Assembly: GCA_031289325.1 (NCBI GenBank)
Contig: JAITPS010000127.1
Coordinates: forward strand, 1 to 9,886
DNA from: Candidatus Methanovirga meridionalis
GTDB taxonomy: Archaea; Methanobacteriota; Methanobacteria; Methanobacteriales; Methanobacteriaceae
DNA length: 9,886 nucleotides
Reading direction: 5' to 3'
Position 1 is the first letter of the stretch. Every line of letters begins with the position of its first letter. Below are positions 1 to 7,589 of this stretch, piece after piece. A program made the position numbers and the translations under genes. The notes beneath the pieces are model-generated. The model was not told where the DNA came from and searched no databases. It saw only the letters and a program-made list of their open reading frames with translations.

Positions 1-1365
1 CGATTGAGTATCATTAGCCTCCAAATTCTCCTTAAAAACAATAGCTAAATTAGTAGTAGGTTGATTCACTTTATAAAGATAATTAGCCCAACCATCCACG
101 AAATCTAAAGATACATCACTACCACCAACACTAACATTATACCTACCATCACTAATACTACTATTATTCATATCATTATTAACAACATGGAAAGACACAT
201 TAACACTATCACCAACAAAAACCTCCTTATGTGGACTGCTAAGAGTAACATTATCAATACTTAAATTACTATACTTCTTCCAATCCAATACAGAAGCCGA
301 TAGAGTATTAATAATCGGTGTTAAAGTATCGATAAAATCTTGAGTTTGGTGTTTAACATTATTTAGTCTGTTCTTAGCAGTTTCTAAACCACAATCACAA
401 CCAATTAAAACAAGACCAATAGCTAGTATTACTAATCCCAATGGGATTAGGGCAATATATGCAGGTCCAGCTGCAGCTCCAAATATAAGTATAAGCATAG
501 CACCCGCAAAAATAATTCCACCAGCAACACTTACTCCTGTAATAGCACTTGATATTGTAGTTATAGTTTTATCTATTCTAGTTAGTGAATTATTTGCTAA
601 ATCACGATACCCAATTAAAGTAGCTATTTGTTCAGGTATAGTTAAATCACTATTCAATATTTTTTCAATACTTAGTGGTTCATCATCACTATGTTCTATT
701 TGATAAGCTAAATGAGCAATAGAAACACCTCTATTATAATTAGTAATGGCTTCTTGAACTTTAACAGAACCTTCTTTACCAATATTACCTTTAGTAAATA
801 AATTACTTGTATGATCAAGATCATCAGATAAAGTAGATGATACAGAAGTAATATTAGTAAGATAAGATTGAGTTCTTTCTATAATATAAATTACTTCATC
901 TTCAGAAGCATTATCAAGAATATCAGAAGTTAAATCATCACTTGGCATATTATAATTTAGATAATTAGCTCTACCAATAAAATCGAGTTTACTATATTCA
1001 TCTATCCATTCAAACCAATTATTAATCACAGCAGTAGTATAAGGACTACCACTATTATAATAATTAACATAAGTAGGATCTCCACTAATATAACCAGCGA
1101 AAATATCAAAACCTTGCTGTTGTGATTTACTCATAAAACCCAATATTAAACTTATCTCCACTTTATTAATATTAGGATATTTACTTTTAATAAAATTAGC
1201 AACAGTATTATTATTATTAGGGTCAACAACAGAATCAGGTATTGTTTGAGCAACTGCACCTATTGAACGATCCGTTCCACTAATAGTAGTATTTGCACTT
1301 GTGAGTGGTGAACAAACCATAATTAATATGGTTAATAAACCAAATATTTTAATTATTTTATTCAT
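1..1365 (-). CDS. Secreted surface protein with internal hydrophobic hairpin and Ig-like region (3' end cut by window edge)
   Basis: The reading frame is open from the ATG at 1365 to the window edge, giving 455 codons without a stop; the C-terminus lies outside. The start at 1365 is chosen because GGAGG (1376-1380) lies 10 nt upstream; an in-frame ATG at 1374 is almost on top of it. Residues 1-24 are a signal peptide (NKIIK, then a hydrophobic core ending in LTSA). Residues 25-270 look mostly helical. Residues 274-323 are a long hydrophobic, Gly/Ala-rich stretch with a Pro break near 301-308, fitting two membrane-spanning segments in a hairpin, ending at CDC (323-325). A further helix (about 326-365) leads into a beta-rich Ig-like region (about 368-455). 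Helix, hydrophobic hairpin, helix is the general layout of alpha pore-forming toxins, but a membrane-anchored surface protein is equally possible. I do not recognise a family. It is probably co-transcribed with the gene ending at 1417. Confidence 0.8.
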   Translation of the reverse strand, partial: MNKIIKIFGLLTILIMVCSPLTSANTTISGTDRSIGAVAQTIPDSVVDPNNNNTVANFIKSKYPNINKVEISLILGFMSKSQQQGFDIFAGYISGDPTYVNYYNSGSPYTTAVINNWFEWIDEYSKLDFIGRANYLNYNMPSDDLTSDILDNASEDEVIYIIERTQSYLTNITSVSSTLSDDLDHTSNLFTKGNIGKEGSVKVQEAITNYNRGVSIAHLAYQIEHSDDEPLSIEKILNSDLTIPEQIATLIGYRDLANNSLTRIDKTITTISSAITGVSVAGGIIFAGAMLILIFGAAAGPAYIALIPLGLVILAIGLVLIGCDCGLETAKNRLNNVKHQTQDFIDTLTPIINTLSASVLDWKKYSNLSIDNVTLSSPHKEVFVGDSVNVSFHVVNNDMNNSSISDGRYNVSVGGSDVSLDFVDGWANYLYKVNQPTTNLAIVFKENLEANDTQS

Positions 1366-1400
1366 GAATAACATTCCTCCACAATTAATATTATAAATGT

Positions 1401-1421
1401 AATAGCATAAAGCAAGCTATT
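1401..1421 (-). terminator. Small inverted repeat at the end of the 150-aa gene
   Basis: AATAGC (1401-1406) and GCTATT (1416-1421) form a perfect 6-bp stem with a 9-nt loop, spanning the TAG stop at 1417-1419. No strong U-run follows on the minus strand, so it could be a partial terminator or an RNA-processing hairpin between the two secreted-protein genes. In DNA this A+T-rich a 6-bp stem can occur by chance. Confidence 0.2.
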
Positions 1422-1869
1422 GCCATAATGCAGTATTACCATTACTAGACCATCTTCCATGATACCCAATATTCATCCAGCCATTTCCATCAGGGTCTTG
1501 ATCTGTACCCCATCCACTATTAATTATTACTGGTTCACCCCATAAATAATTATAAATATATCCTTCAACAGTAGGCTCATCTGTTCTTGTTAATTTAAAG
1601 TATAGTGTATGTCCTTTAGCTGTATCAGGAATTGTGAATTTACGAGTACGACTATAACAACCATCAACATATTTATCATATAGGGTGTGTTCAATTTTAT
1701 ATGATTGTTCATTTATATCATAAACATATACATGACCCCTCCAAGCACCTTTACATAGATTGAATGTGGATTCATAACCAGGTCCTTCATAATAATCAGC
1801 ATTAGCAATACCAATTGCACTTAATAGCATTAAAGCTATTATACTTAAACTTAATATTTTTTTAAACAT
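1417..1869 (-). CDS. Small secreted protein with two cysteines, unknown function (150 aa)
   Basis: The start at 1869 (MFKKIL) is chosen because GGAGG at 1878-1882 sits 8 nt upstream. An in-frame ATG five codons earlier overlaps that ribosome-binding site and is unlikely to be used. Residues 1-24 form a typical signal peptide: a Lys pair, a hydrophobic core and an AlaAsnAla cleavage region. The mature part, about 125 residues, is rich in Tyr, Trp, Gly and Thr with alternating beta-type patterns. It has only two cysteines (NLCKGAW and DGCYSR, about residues 38 and 71), well placed for one disulfide bond outside the cell. It ends in a Gly/Asn/Trp-rich tail (WGTDQDPDGNGW, then WSSNGNTALWQ). I do not recognise the family. 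A TATA-like box lies upstream, and the hydrophobic-hairpin protein starts 51 bp downstream, so the two may act together at the cell surface. A small secreted bacteriocin-like or carbohydrate-binding protein is possible but unproven. Confidence 0.8.
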   Translation of the reverse strand: MFKKILSLSIIALMLLSAIGIANADYYEGPGYESTFNLCKGAWRGHVYVYDINEQSYKIEHTLYDKYVDGCYSRTRKFTIPDTAKGHTLYFKLTRTDEPTVEGYIYNYLWGEPVIINSGWGTDQDPDGNGWMNIGYHGRWSSNGNTALWQ

Positions 1870-1930
1870 GATTTTTACCTCCATAAAAATTTATTTATGT
1901 AATTCACCACCAATATATTATATTCATGAA

Positions 1931-1943
1931 CTTATATATATAC
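1931..1943 (-). promoter_or_regulatory. Archaeal TATA box and BRE for the secreted-protein genes
   Basis: On the minus strand the sequence reads AAAAGTATATATATAAG: an A-rich BRE-like element followed by a TATA box. It is centred about 68 nt before the ATG at 1869. With the usual 25-nt spacing, transcription would start near 1911 and give a leader of about 40 nt carrying the GGAGG site. This is a motif match only, in an A+T-rich background. Confidence 0.45.
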
Positions 1944-1987
1944 TTTTACTAATTTCATGATCACACCCCATCTTGTGAATAATATAA

Positions 1988-2007
1988 ATGGTTTAATTAA
2001 AAACCAT
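1988..2007 (-). terminator. Hairpin at the original 3' end of the pseudogene
   Basis: ATGGTTT (1988-1994) and AAACCAT (2001-2007) form a perfect 7-bp stem with a 6-nt loop. The stem lies exactly over the TAA (1997-1999) that would end the pseudogene in its shifted frame. This supports that frame as the original one and suggests a terminator or 3'-end hairpin between the pseudogene and the promoter at 1931-1943. Confidence 0.35.
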
Positions 2008-3543
2008 CATATAATTTAATATATCCACTATTCCATGTATCTGTTATTACATGACAATTTTTTGTACTCGCTGATTTAAAGCTGTACCATCATAATTAAT
2101 AGCAGCTTTACCAGCTTCAATACCTTTTTTAGTTGTGTGATCTCCACCATTTTTAATTCCACATTCAATATCCATAGTAGCAGCATTAGCAGGAACCATA
2201 ATATGTTTATTACCATCACCACTGTCTAAAGTAAAATGCTCTTCATTACCTATTTGATTACCATCTAAATCATAAAACCAAATTCTGGTTTCAGATATAA
2301 AACCTAAAGCCCAATTAGGATCAGCACTGAAATCAAATCCATTATTATCAGTAGTCCAGTGAGATGGAGTAGCAGAACCACCACTACTGGCTGTATGAGT
2401 AATAATATGTTTACGTTCACCAGCTAATTTAATAATATGTAATGGTTGATGACGATAATTTTCAGTTATAATATCAGGAGTTTCAACAATATTAGCAGAT
2501 AAATCATAATTACCAAAAGCATTATAATTCAAATTAATAATACCATTCTCATTTGTAACACCATTAAAAGGTGATGTAGTATTATAATAAAGACCATTAG
2601 GATTATCTAACTGGGCTTTCCAATCCCAGTACCAACTGTAATTAGTATGTGTAGTAATTAATCCTACAAATTTTACAGATTGATTAGCCAATGGGATATT
2701 ATCATTTTCATTAACTAATTTATAAGTAACATAATTATTAAATGCTACATCTTTAGCAAATCCAATATTACCATTACTATTACCAGTATTAGACACTATG
2801 AATTTAGGTCTAATCTTAGTTATAATATTATTAACATTACTATTATTAACATTATATGTATCAATAGCTGCTTTAACAGTAACTGTATAATTAGTATCAC
2901 CACGTAAACGAGGTGTAATAACATTATAAATATTACCATCACTTACATCATTAATCACACCACGTAAACGAGGTGTAGTAACTTTATAAGTATTACTATT
3001 AGCATTACTAGTTACAGGACTAAAATTCGCACTATATATAATATTACTTTTCCCATCAACAGGTGTGAATTGTAAATAGATTTTTAAATCATCAGCAGTA
3101 GGTTTTTTAAGTCCATCTAATATAAAATCTGGAACAACAGTAACTGGAATAATAGTTCCACCATTAGGATTTAATTTACCATTAGGTAAAACATAATTAC
3201 TAATAACATTTTTCTTAGTTATTTGTATATTAACAATATAATGTACGGAGCCAGTTGAATCTCCATTTTCTGAATATTGAAGTGAATTATAATCAAGTGA
3301 TATATTACCTTCTTTTTTACCTATAATAAGATAACCTATATCAGGAGATTCTATTTTTAATTCACTTGAACTATTTAATGGATTACTTTTATTAAAAGAA
3401 TAATCTCCTCCAGATAAATGATATTTATATATACTAACATATTGGTTTTCAGGTGAATTTAATATGTTTTTAATTAAAGCAAACTCATAACCATTAGTAT
3501 CATTAATATTTTTAACATTAACTGTTACATATTCATCAACTAT
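1997..3543 (-). pseudogene. Degenerate surface (adhesin-like) protein gene without a usable start and with a 3' frameshift
   Basis: The frame is open for 498 codons from 3543 to 2050 but contains no ATG until near its end. The codon before 3543 is TGA. A ribosome-binding site GGAG (3551-3554) lies 7 nt from an ATA codon (3541-3543), suggesting an ATG-to-ATA start mutation. Alternatively, the N-terminus with its signal peptide has been lost. The product is rich in Asn, Thr, Ser, Tyr and Val with several beta-sandwich-like segments, as in archaeal adhesin-like proteins. The main frame ends at TAA 2047-2049 after codons unusual here (CAG, CGA, GTC). A second frame, open from 2089 to 1997, has normal codons and a plausible ending (TWNSGYIKLYDGF), so a frameshift between about 2061 and 2089 is likely. 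A GTG at 2958 could only start a truncated 303-aa protein and has no ribosome-binding site. Non-canonical initiation cannot be excluded. Confidence 0.6.
2898..2996 (-). repeat. Internal 39-bp direct repeat encoding TPRLRG twice
   Basis: Positions 2898-2936 and 2958-2996 match at 36 of 39 bases, exactly 60 bp apart; the first 20 bases are identical. In the coding frame each copy gives a Tyr-x-Val-x-Thr-Pro-Arg-Leu-Arg-Gly motif, so 20 codons separate the copies and the frame is kept. The sequence between the copies is not itself repeated. Confidence 0.8.
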
Positions 3544-3609
3544 TCATCTTCTCCTATAAATTTATTTAATATATTATACTAAATTTACTAAATCAGTCAA
3601 TTAATTTAG

Positions 3610-3636
3610 CTATTTTATGAAATGTATTGGTATCAT
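3610..3636 (-). other. Orphan 8-codon frame with strong ribosome-binding site; intergenic region 3544-3641
   Basis: The 98-bp stretch between the 45-aa gene and the pseudogene holds an ATG at 3636 preceded by GGGTGATT, in which the TGA is the stop codon of the upstream gene. The frame encodes only MIPIHFIK before a TAG. The arrangement copies the join between the 82-aa and 45-aa genes, but no longer gene follows. It may be the remnant of a lost gene start. A TATA-like stretch (about 3568-3580) lies too close to 3543 to be a convincing promoter. Confidence 0.25.
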
Positions 3637-3641
3637 AATAA

Positions 3642-3779
3642 TCACCCGTTTTCGTGTATCAAAAACTTATTAATATTATTTTGAAGATTTATTATAGCTA
3701 ATAAAGTATATGAAGTAATAGCAATACCATATACAATTATTAGAACAATAATTAATAATTCAATATCATAAATATACAT
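3642..3779 (-). CDS. Small single-pass membrane peptide (45 aa)
   Basis: The ATG at 3779 follows a GGTGATT ribosome-binding site that begins right after the stop of the 82-aa gene (6 bp between the genes), which fits translational coupling. The peptide starts MYIYDIE, then has one strongly hydrophobic segment at about residues 8-31 (Leu/Ile/Val-rich, with Gly and Thr-Ser in the middle), and ends in a short polar tail (NLQNNINKFLIHENG). A single membrane span is clear; no cleavage site of a signal peptide is obvious. No family is recognised. Placement at the end of the res transcript makes an accessory role in defence, or a small membrane toxin, conceivable, but this is inference. The frame is short, so the ribosome-binding site and gene junction are the main reasons for calling it. 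Confidence 0.5.
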   Translation of the reverse strand: MYIYDIELLIIVLIIVYGIAITSYTLLAIINLQNNINKFLIHENG

Positions 3780-3785
3780 AATCAC

Positions 3786-4034
3786 CTAATTAATAGTTGC
3801 AGCTACTACAATATCATTTGGATCGAGTATAACAGTCTTATCTTCGTATTTTAATTTAATATATGTATAATCAAATGAAATCTTTAACTTATCAATTATA
3901 CTATTTATATGGTTATAATGAACATCTAAAGCTTCTCTTAAAAAATCACTATAAACAAGATAATTAAGTTCAAACACGATATAAATATCAACTGTTTTAA
4001 TGGATAATTTTATATTATTATTAATATTTAACAT
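3786..4034 (-). CDS. Hypothetical protein downstream of res (82 aa)
   Basis: The gene starts 25 bp after the res stop codon in the same direction, so it is probably on the res transcript. The ATG at 4034 is the only possible start in this frame. It is preceded directly by AGGGGT, a poor match in poor position for a ribosome-binding site, so translation may depend on res. The protein has no membrane span or signal peptide. It looks alpha/beta: a beta-like N-terminus (IKLSIKTVDIYIVFELNYL), a helix around residues 30-50 (DFLREALDVHYNHINSIIDK), then beta strands and a LDPNDIVV ending. No catalytic motif is visible and I do not recognise a family. Possible roles include a regulator or small accessory subunit of the restriction system, or an antitoxin-like partner of the 45-aa peptide. 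None of these is shown by the sequence. Confidence 0.6.
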   Translation of the reverse strand: MLNINNNIKLSIKTVDIYIVFELNYLVYSDFLREALDVHYNHINSIIDKLKISFDYTYIKLKYEDKTVILDPNDIVVAATIN

Positions 4035-4059
4035 ACCCCTAATATCTATAATATTAAAA

Positions 4060-7041
4060 TTATTCGATTAAATTTATAAAAGCCTCATAACTATCTACTT
4101 CTTTAAAAACAACATTAGTGTCTAAAGCTTTGAAATGTTTTTTTCCACAGTCAATTTTATCTTTTTCATCTCCTCTTAAAGCACCATCATCTACATTTCC
4201 TTTAGTTTCAATAACAAAATACATTGTTTTCACACCATCTTTATTGATTAAAATAGCCCAATCAGGATTATAATTTCCAATAGGTGTTTTTATCTTGAAT
4301 TTATTTGGTAATTTAGTATATGTGATGACTTTAGGGTTTTTTTCAAGTTTTTTCGCGAAAGTCACTTCAAATTTAGAATCACATTTAATAAGATTATAAA
4401 TGGATTGTTGTGATTTAACTACCTTTGCACCATCATAATCATCATTTTCTATGTAAACATATACTTCTGAAGGATCAAATATCTCTTGAGAGTAGTAATC
4501 ATTAATTTTTGTGTATTTTATTTGGTTTAGTAGTAGATTATTTAATTCATTGTTTATGATTTTTAAAGATAAGTCTTTATATTCTTGAGGATTCTTTTTA
4601 AATTCATTTAATGATTCGCTTTTAAGTAAAGTTTGGGATATGGTTTTTCTTGTTAGAAATGTTTCTTGTTGTAATGTTTTTAGAATGTTTGGTAATTTGA
4701 AAGGTGTATCTTCCATTTTTATTTTTTGTAGTGATTCTAGTTCATTACCTTCAATTCCAGATTCTTTAAGATCTAAAAAATGTTTTTCAAGATAAATAGC
4801 TGGAGAACTTACATTAATATTGGATAATTCATCACTACATTTACTAATTAATTTATCTGTATCAAAGTCTATGGAATAATTAGTTTTTTGTTTTATAAGA
4901 TTCCATATTTGAATAAATTTTTTAAAATTATCTTCATTAAGTTTAACTTCTTTTTTATCGCTTGCATTTTTAATTGGTGTGCCAATAATCCTTTTTTCTA
5001 TTTTATAACTAATATCATTTTCAATTTCTTTAAATTTATCATCGATTTTGAATTGATTCTCTTTTAAATCATATTTTAATTTTTCTGTAGGATGTCCTTG
5101 TTGGTTAATGTAGTTTTTTGATATTAGTTCATGGAAAATTTCCAATGATCCTTGTTTTCTTATTTTTTCTTCTCGTTTCTCATCAGTGATATGATCGGGA
5201 GTAGAGATAATGTCTTTAAACATTTCTTTTTCAATGATTCCGAATTTAATTCCTAATTCTTTAGCCATGTCTTCTTGAAGAGATGAAATAAAAGCATTGT
5301 AACTCTCATTTGCCATTACAGTGAGACGATTTGTTTGTTTATCAGTGATTCTTTCACCGTCTTGATTGACACAAAGTCTCATTCCTCTACCTATTTCTTG
5401 TCGTTTTTTATCATTAGATTGGGTTTCATTTAAGGTGCAGATTTGAAAAACATTTGGGTTATCCCAGCCTTCTTTAAGGGCAGAATGGGAGAAAATGAAT
5501 CTTAATTTTTCATTCATGCTTAATAATTGTTCTTTATTTATCATTATTTTTTTATAAGCAGAATCATCGGCTTCACTTTCACCTTTTCCTTTACTGTTTA
5601 TGTCTCTACCCTTTTTGTCTTTTGCAAAATATCCATCATGAACTTCGTGAATTGGAGTTTCAAAATCAAGATATTCATTTAACTCCATATAATCTGGTTT
5701 TTTTATTAGTTTTTCATACTCTTCTTCAAATATTTCACCATATTTTCCATAGCTGTTTTTGTCATGATCCCAATAGTTTTTTACTTCATCAATAAAAAAT
5801 AAACTTAAAACTTTAATTCCCTCTTTAAGTCGTTTTAATTCTTTTTTTAAATGTTCTTCTATAGTTCTTCTAATTTGAACTCTTTTTATATTCAAATCAT
5901 AAGTTCCTCCATAAGGAACTCCTTTTTTTATCTTAATTTTATTAAATGTAATGTATTCATTACCTTCTTCACGACTTATTTCATCCACAATATAATTTTT
6001 ATAGACTTCTATTTCACCTGATTTATAAAAAAGATTATCGTCTTGTTCAAGTCGAAATTTTTTCTTCAATGTTCTATGATTATTAAAGTAATAGATTTCT
6101 ACTTGAGCTGTGATTTTAGAATTTGAAATTTCTGTTTTAAGAAGTTTTATATAAGGCATATTAGCAAAATCTAAAGAATCTACAGAAACAACTTCAATTC
6201 CTTTAACTAAACCTTGTTTATAAGCATCAAATGAATCTAATTTATAAACTAAGTTTTGACTGTCTATATGTGTAGCAGAATAGCTTAATGTGAAAATAGG
6301 ATTCAATTCTTTCACAGAGTTTTTCCCTTTATCCGTTCTAACAACAGATTGAGGTTCATCAATAATAACAACGGGTAAGGTTTGTTGAATCATTTCAATA
6401 GGTTTTCTCCAGTTGAAATCTTCATGTTCATTATAAATTTTGTTAATGTCTTTATTAAAGGAATCAATAGTTATTATCATTATTTGAATACTGTTTTCTC
6501 TAATAAAATTTTTTATATTGGTAATTTTACTACTATCATAAATAAAATAATTCCCTATTTTATTATAGTTTAGTTCTTTAAAATGTTTTTCAGTTATTTT
6601 AATAGATTTATTAACTCCTTCTTTAATAGCTTTTCCTGGAACAACAATAATAAACTTATTAAAGTTATATCTTTTATTAAGTTCAAAAATAGTTTTTAAG
6701 TAAACATACGTTTTCCCAGTTCCTGTTTCCATATCAATTTTAAAATCAATGGGTTTATCTCCAAGAGTTCTACTAACAGGTAATTTATGTAATTCCTGAA
6801 TTTTATTAAGATTTTTTAATATTTCACCATGAGAAATTGTTAATCTATTCCCAGTACCTTTAGTTGAGTAATGATTAGTATCATTTAATCTAAAAGAACT
6901 TTCATCATCCATAATAAATTCTGTGAAATCACTATTCTCCCCCTCAAAAAGCCTAACAATACTATCAACTGCATCTTGCTGATACTTCAATTTTGGATTG
7001 AATTTAATCTCCATTTTTGATTTGAACTCATTTCCCATCAT
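4060..7041 (-). CDS. res: Type III restriction enzyme, Res subunit (helicase/ATPase and endonuclease)
   Basis: This is the ATP-dependent cutting subunit of a Type III restriction-modification system, working in a complex with Mod. From the start at 7041 (993 aa), a superfamily 2 helicase core is visible: Walker A METGTGKT at about 104-111, Walker B VVIIDEPQ near 224-231 (DEPQ in place of DEAD), SAT (motif III) at 255-257, HSALKEGWDNP (motif V) near 519-529 and QEIGRGMRL (motif VI) near 548-556. The C-terminus has the nuclease: NPDW at 925-928 and FVIETKG near 942-948, the PD-ExK pattern of this family. Length is normal and no lesion is seen. The frame extends to a TTG at 7092 inside a tandem repeat, but GGAG at 7046-7049 points to the ATG pair at 7041/7038. 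The 7038 ATG has the better spacing (7 nt against 4), so 992 aa is equally possible. The 605-bp gap to mod is unusual for such operons. Confidence 0.94.
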   Translation of the reverse strand: MMGNEFKSKMEIKFNPKLKYQQDAVDSIVRLFEGENSDFTEFIMDDESSFRLNDTNHYSTKGTGNRLTISHGEILKNLNKIQELHKLPVSRTLGDKPIDFKIDMETGTGKTYVYLKTIFELNKRYNFNKFIIVVPGKAIKEGVNKSIKITEKHFKELNYNKIGNYFIYDSSKITNIKNFIRENSIQIMIITIDSFNKDINKIYNEHEDFNWRKPIEMIQQTLPVVIIDEPQSVVRTDKGKNSVKELNPIFTLSYSATHIDSQNLVYKLDSFDAYKQGLVKGIEVVSVDSLDFANMPYIKLLKTEISNSKITAQVEIYYFNNHRTLKKKFRLEQDDNLFYKSGEIEVYKNYIVDEISREEGNEYITFNKIKIKKGVPYGGTYDLNIKRVQIRRTIEEHLKKELKRLKEGIKVLSLFFIDEVKNYWDHDKNSYGKYGEIFEEEYEKLIKKPDYMELNEYLDFETPIHEVHDGYFAKDKKGRDINSKGKGESEADDSAYKKIMINKEQLLSMNEKLRFIFSHSALKEGWDNPNVFQICTLNETQSNDKKRQEIGRGMRLCVNQDGERITDKQTNRLTVMANESYNAFISSLQEDMAKELGIKFGIIEKEMFKDIISTPDHITDEKREEKIRKQGSLEIFHELISKNYINQQGHPTEKLKYDLKENQFKIDDKFKEIENDISYKIEKRIIGTPIKNASDKKEVKLNEDNFKKFIQIWNLIKQKTNYSIDFDTDKLISKCSDELSNINVSSPAIYLEKHFLDLKESGIEGNELESLQKIKMEDTPFKLPNILKTLQQETFLTRKTISQTLLKSESLNEFKKNPQEYKDLSLKIINNELNNLLLNQIKYTKINDYYSQEIFDPSEVYVYIENDDYDGAKVVKSQQSIYNLIKCDSKFEVTFAKKLEKNPKVITYTKLPNKFKIKTPIGNYNPDWAILINKDGVKTMYFVIETKGNVDDGALRGDEKDKIDCGKKHFKALDTNVVFKEVDSYEAFINLIE

Positions 7042-7045
7042 AATA

Positions 7046-7049
7046 CTCC
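7046..7049 (-). promoter_or_regulatory. Ribosome-binding site deciding the res start
   Basis: GGAG on the minus strand lies 4 nt before the ATG at 7041 and 7 nt before the adjacent ATG at 7038. It excludes the longer frame that begins in the repeat array. The array therefore belongs to the untranslated or promoter region of res. Confidence 0.75.
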
Positions 7050-7060
7050 AGATAATATTT

Positions 7061-7260
7061 AAATAATAACAAATTAAGTTAAATAGTGACAAATTAAGTT
7101 AAATAATAACAAATTAAGTTAAATAATAACAAATTAAGTTAAATAATAACAAATTAAGTTAAATAATAACAAACAAAGTTAAATAATAACAAACAAAGTT
7201 AAATAATAACAAACAAAGTTAAATAATAACAAACTAAGTTAAATAGTGACAAATTAAGTT
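7061..7260. repeat. Ten tandem 20-bp repeats upstream of res
   Basis: There are ten head-to-tail units of exactly 20 bp, consensus AAATAATAACAAATTAAGTT on the plus strand, beginning 20 bp before the res start. Units 1, 3, 4 and 5 (counted from 7061) match the consensus. Units 2 and 10 share AAATAGTGAC in their first half. Units 6, 7 and 8 end in AAACAAAGTT and unit 9 in AAACTAAGTT. The block-like order of variants suggests growth by slippage or unequal exchange. Twenty bp is close to two helical turns, so every copy faces the same side of the DNA. A regulatory array or a site of copy-number change is likely; no binding protein is known. Confidence 0.97.
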
Positions 7261-7280
7261 ATAGTAGTTTTAATAAAGTT

Positions 7281-7574
7281 CTTAATAAATAATTTTTTTA
7301 AAAATAAATATTATTAAAATATATTTATTTAAAATTAGTTATATTAACTAAAATAAGTTTATATTATTTAAAATTTGAAATTATAAATTTTTTATAAATT
7401 AATATTTAAAATTAAATATAGTATCTTTGATAAATTTCTTAATAAATAATTTTTTTAAAAATAAATATTATTAAAATATATTTATTTAAAATTGTTTATA
7501 TTAATCAAAATAAATTTATATTAATTAAAATTTAAAATTATAGACTTTTATAAAGTTATATTTAAAATTAAATA
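7281..7574. repeat. A+T-rich 138-bp direct duplication with hairpin-forming core
   Basis: The 368 bp between the main 20-bp array and the stray unit (7261-7628) holds no gene and is almost pure A+T. Within it, 7281-7336 and 7438-7493 are 56 identical bases, 157 bp apart. Similarity continues imperfectly to 7418 and 7574, giving copies of about 138 bp. Each core contains AAATAAATAT and ATATTTATTT as a 10-bp inverted repeat with a 9-nt loop. Possible roles are a separate promoter region for res, an easily melted region or an old insertion. No transposase or terminal target duplication is visible. Confidence 0.85.
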
Positions 7575-7581
7575 ATTTAAT

Positions 7582-7589
7582 AAAAAAAA
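7582..7589 (-). terminator. Possible U-tract terminator after mod
   Basis: Eight A on the plus strand give a U8 run in the mod transcript, 58 nt past its stop codon. Archaeal termination often relies on such runs. If it works, res is transcribed separately from mod. U-runs are easy to find by chance in this region. Confidence 0.3.

Noticed and set aside
1932..1958. An 8-codon gene (MKLVKVYI) with a GGTGTGATC site
   Set aside because: It ends within the TATA box of the next gene and is too short to support; it may be a leftover start.
2047..2958. An intact 303-aa gene starting at GTG 2958
   Set aside because: The same frame runs on upstream for 195 codons without a stop, and no ribosome-binding site precedes the GTG.
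7056..7063. TTTAAATA on the minus strand as the res TATA box
   Set aside because: It is only 15-22 nt from the ATG, so transcription would begin at or inside the start codon.
7042..7092. A res start at the TTG at 7092, adding 17 residues
   Set aside because: The extra residues are translated from the tandem repeat, and GGAG at 7046-7049 serves the ATG pair at 7041/7038.
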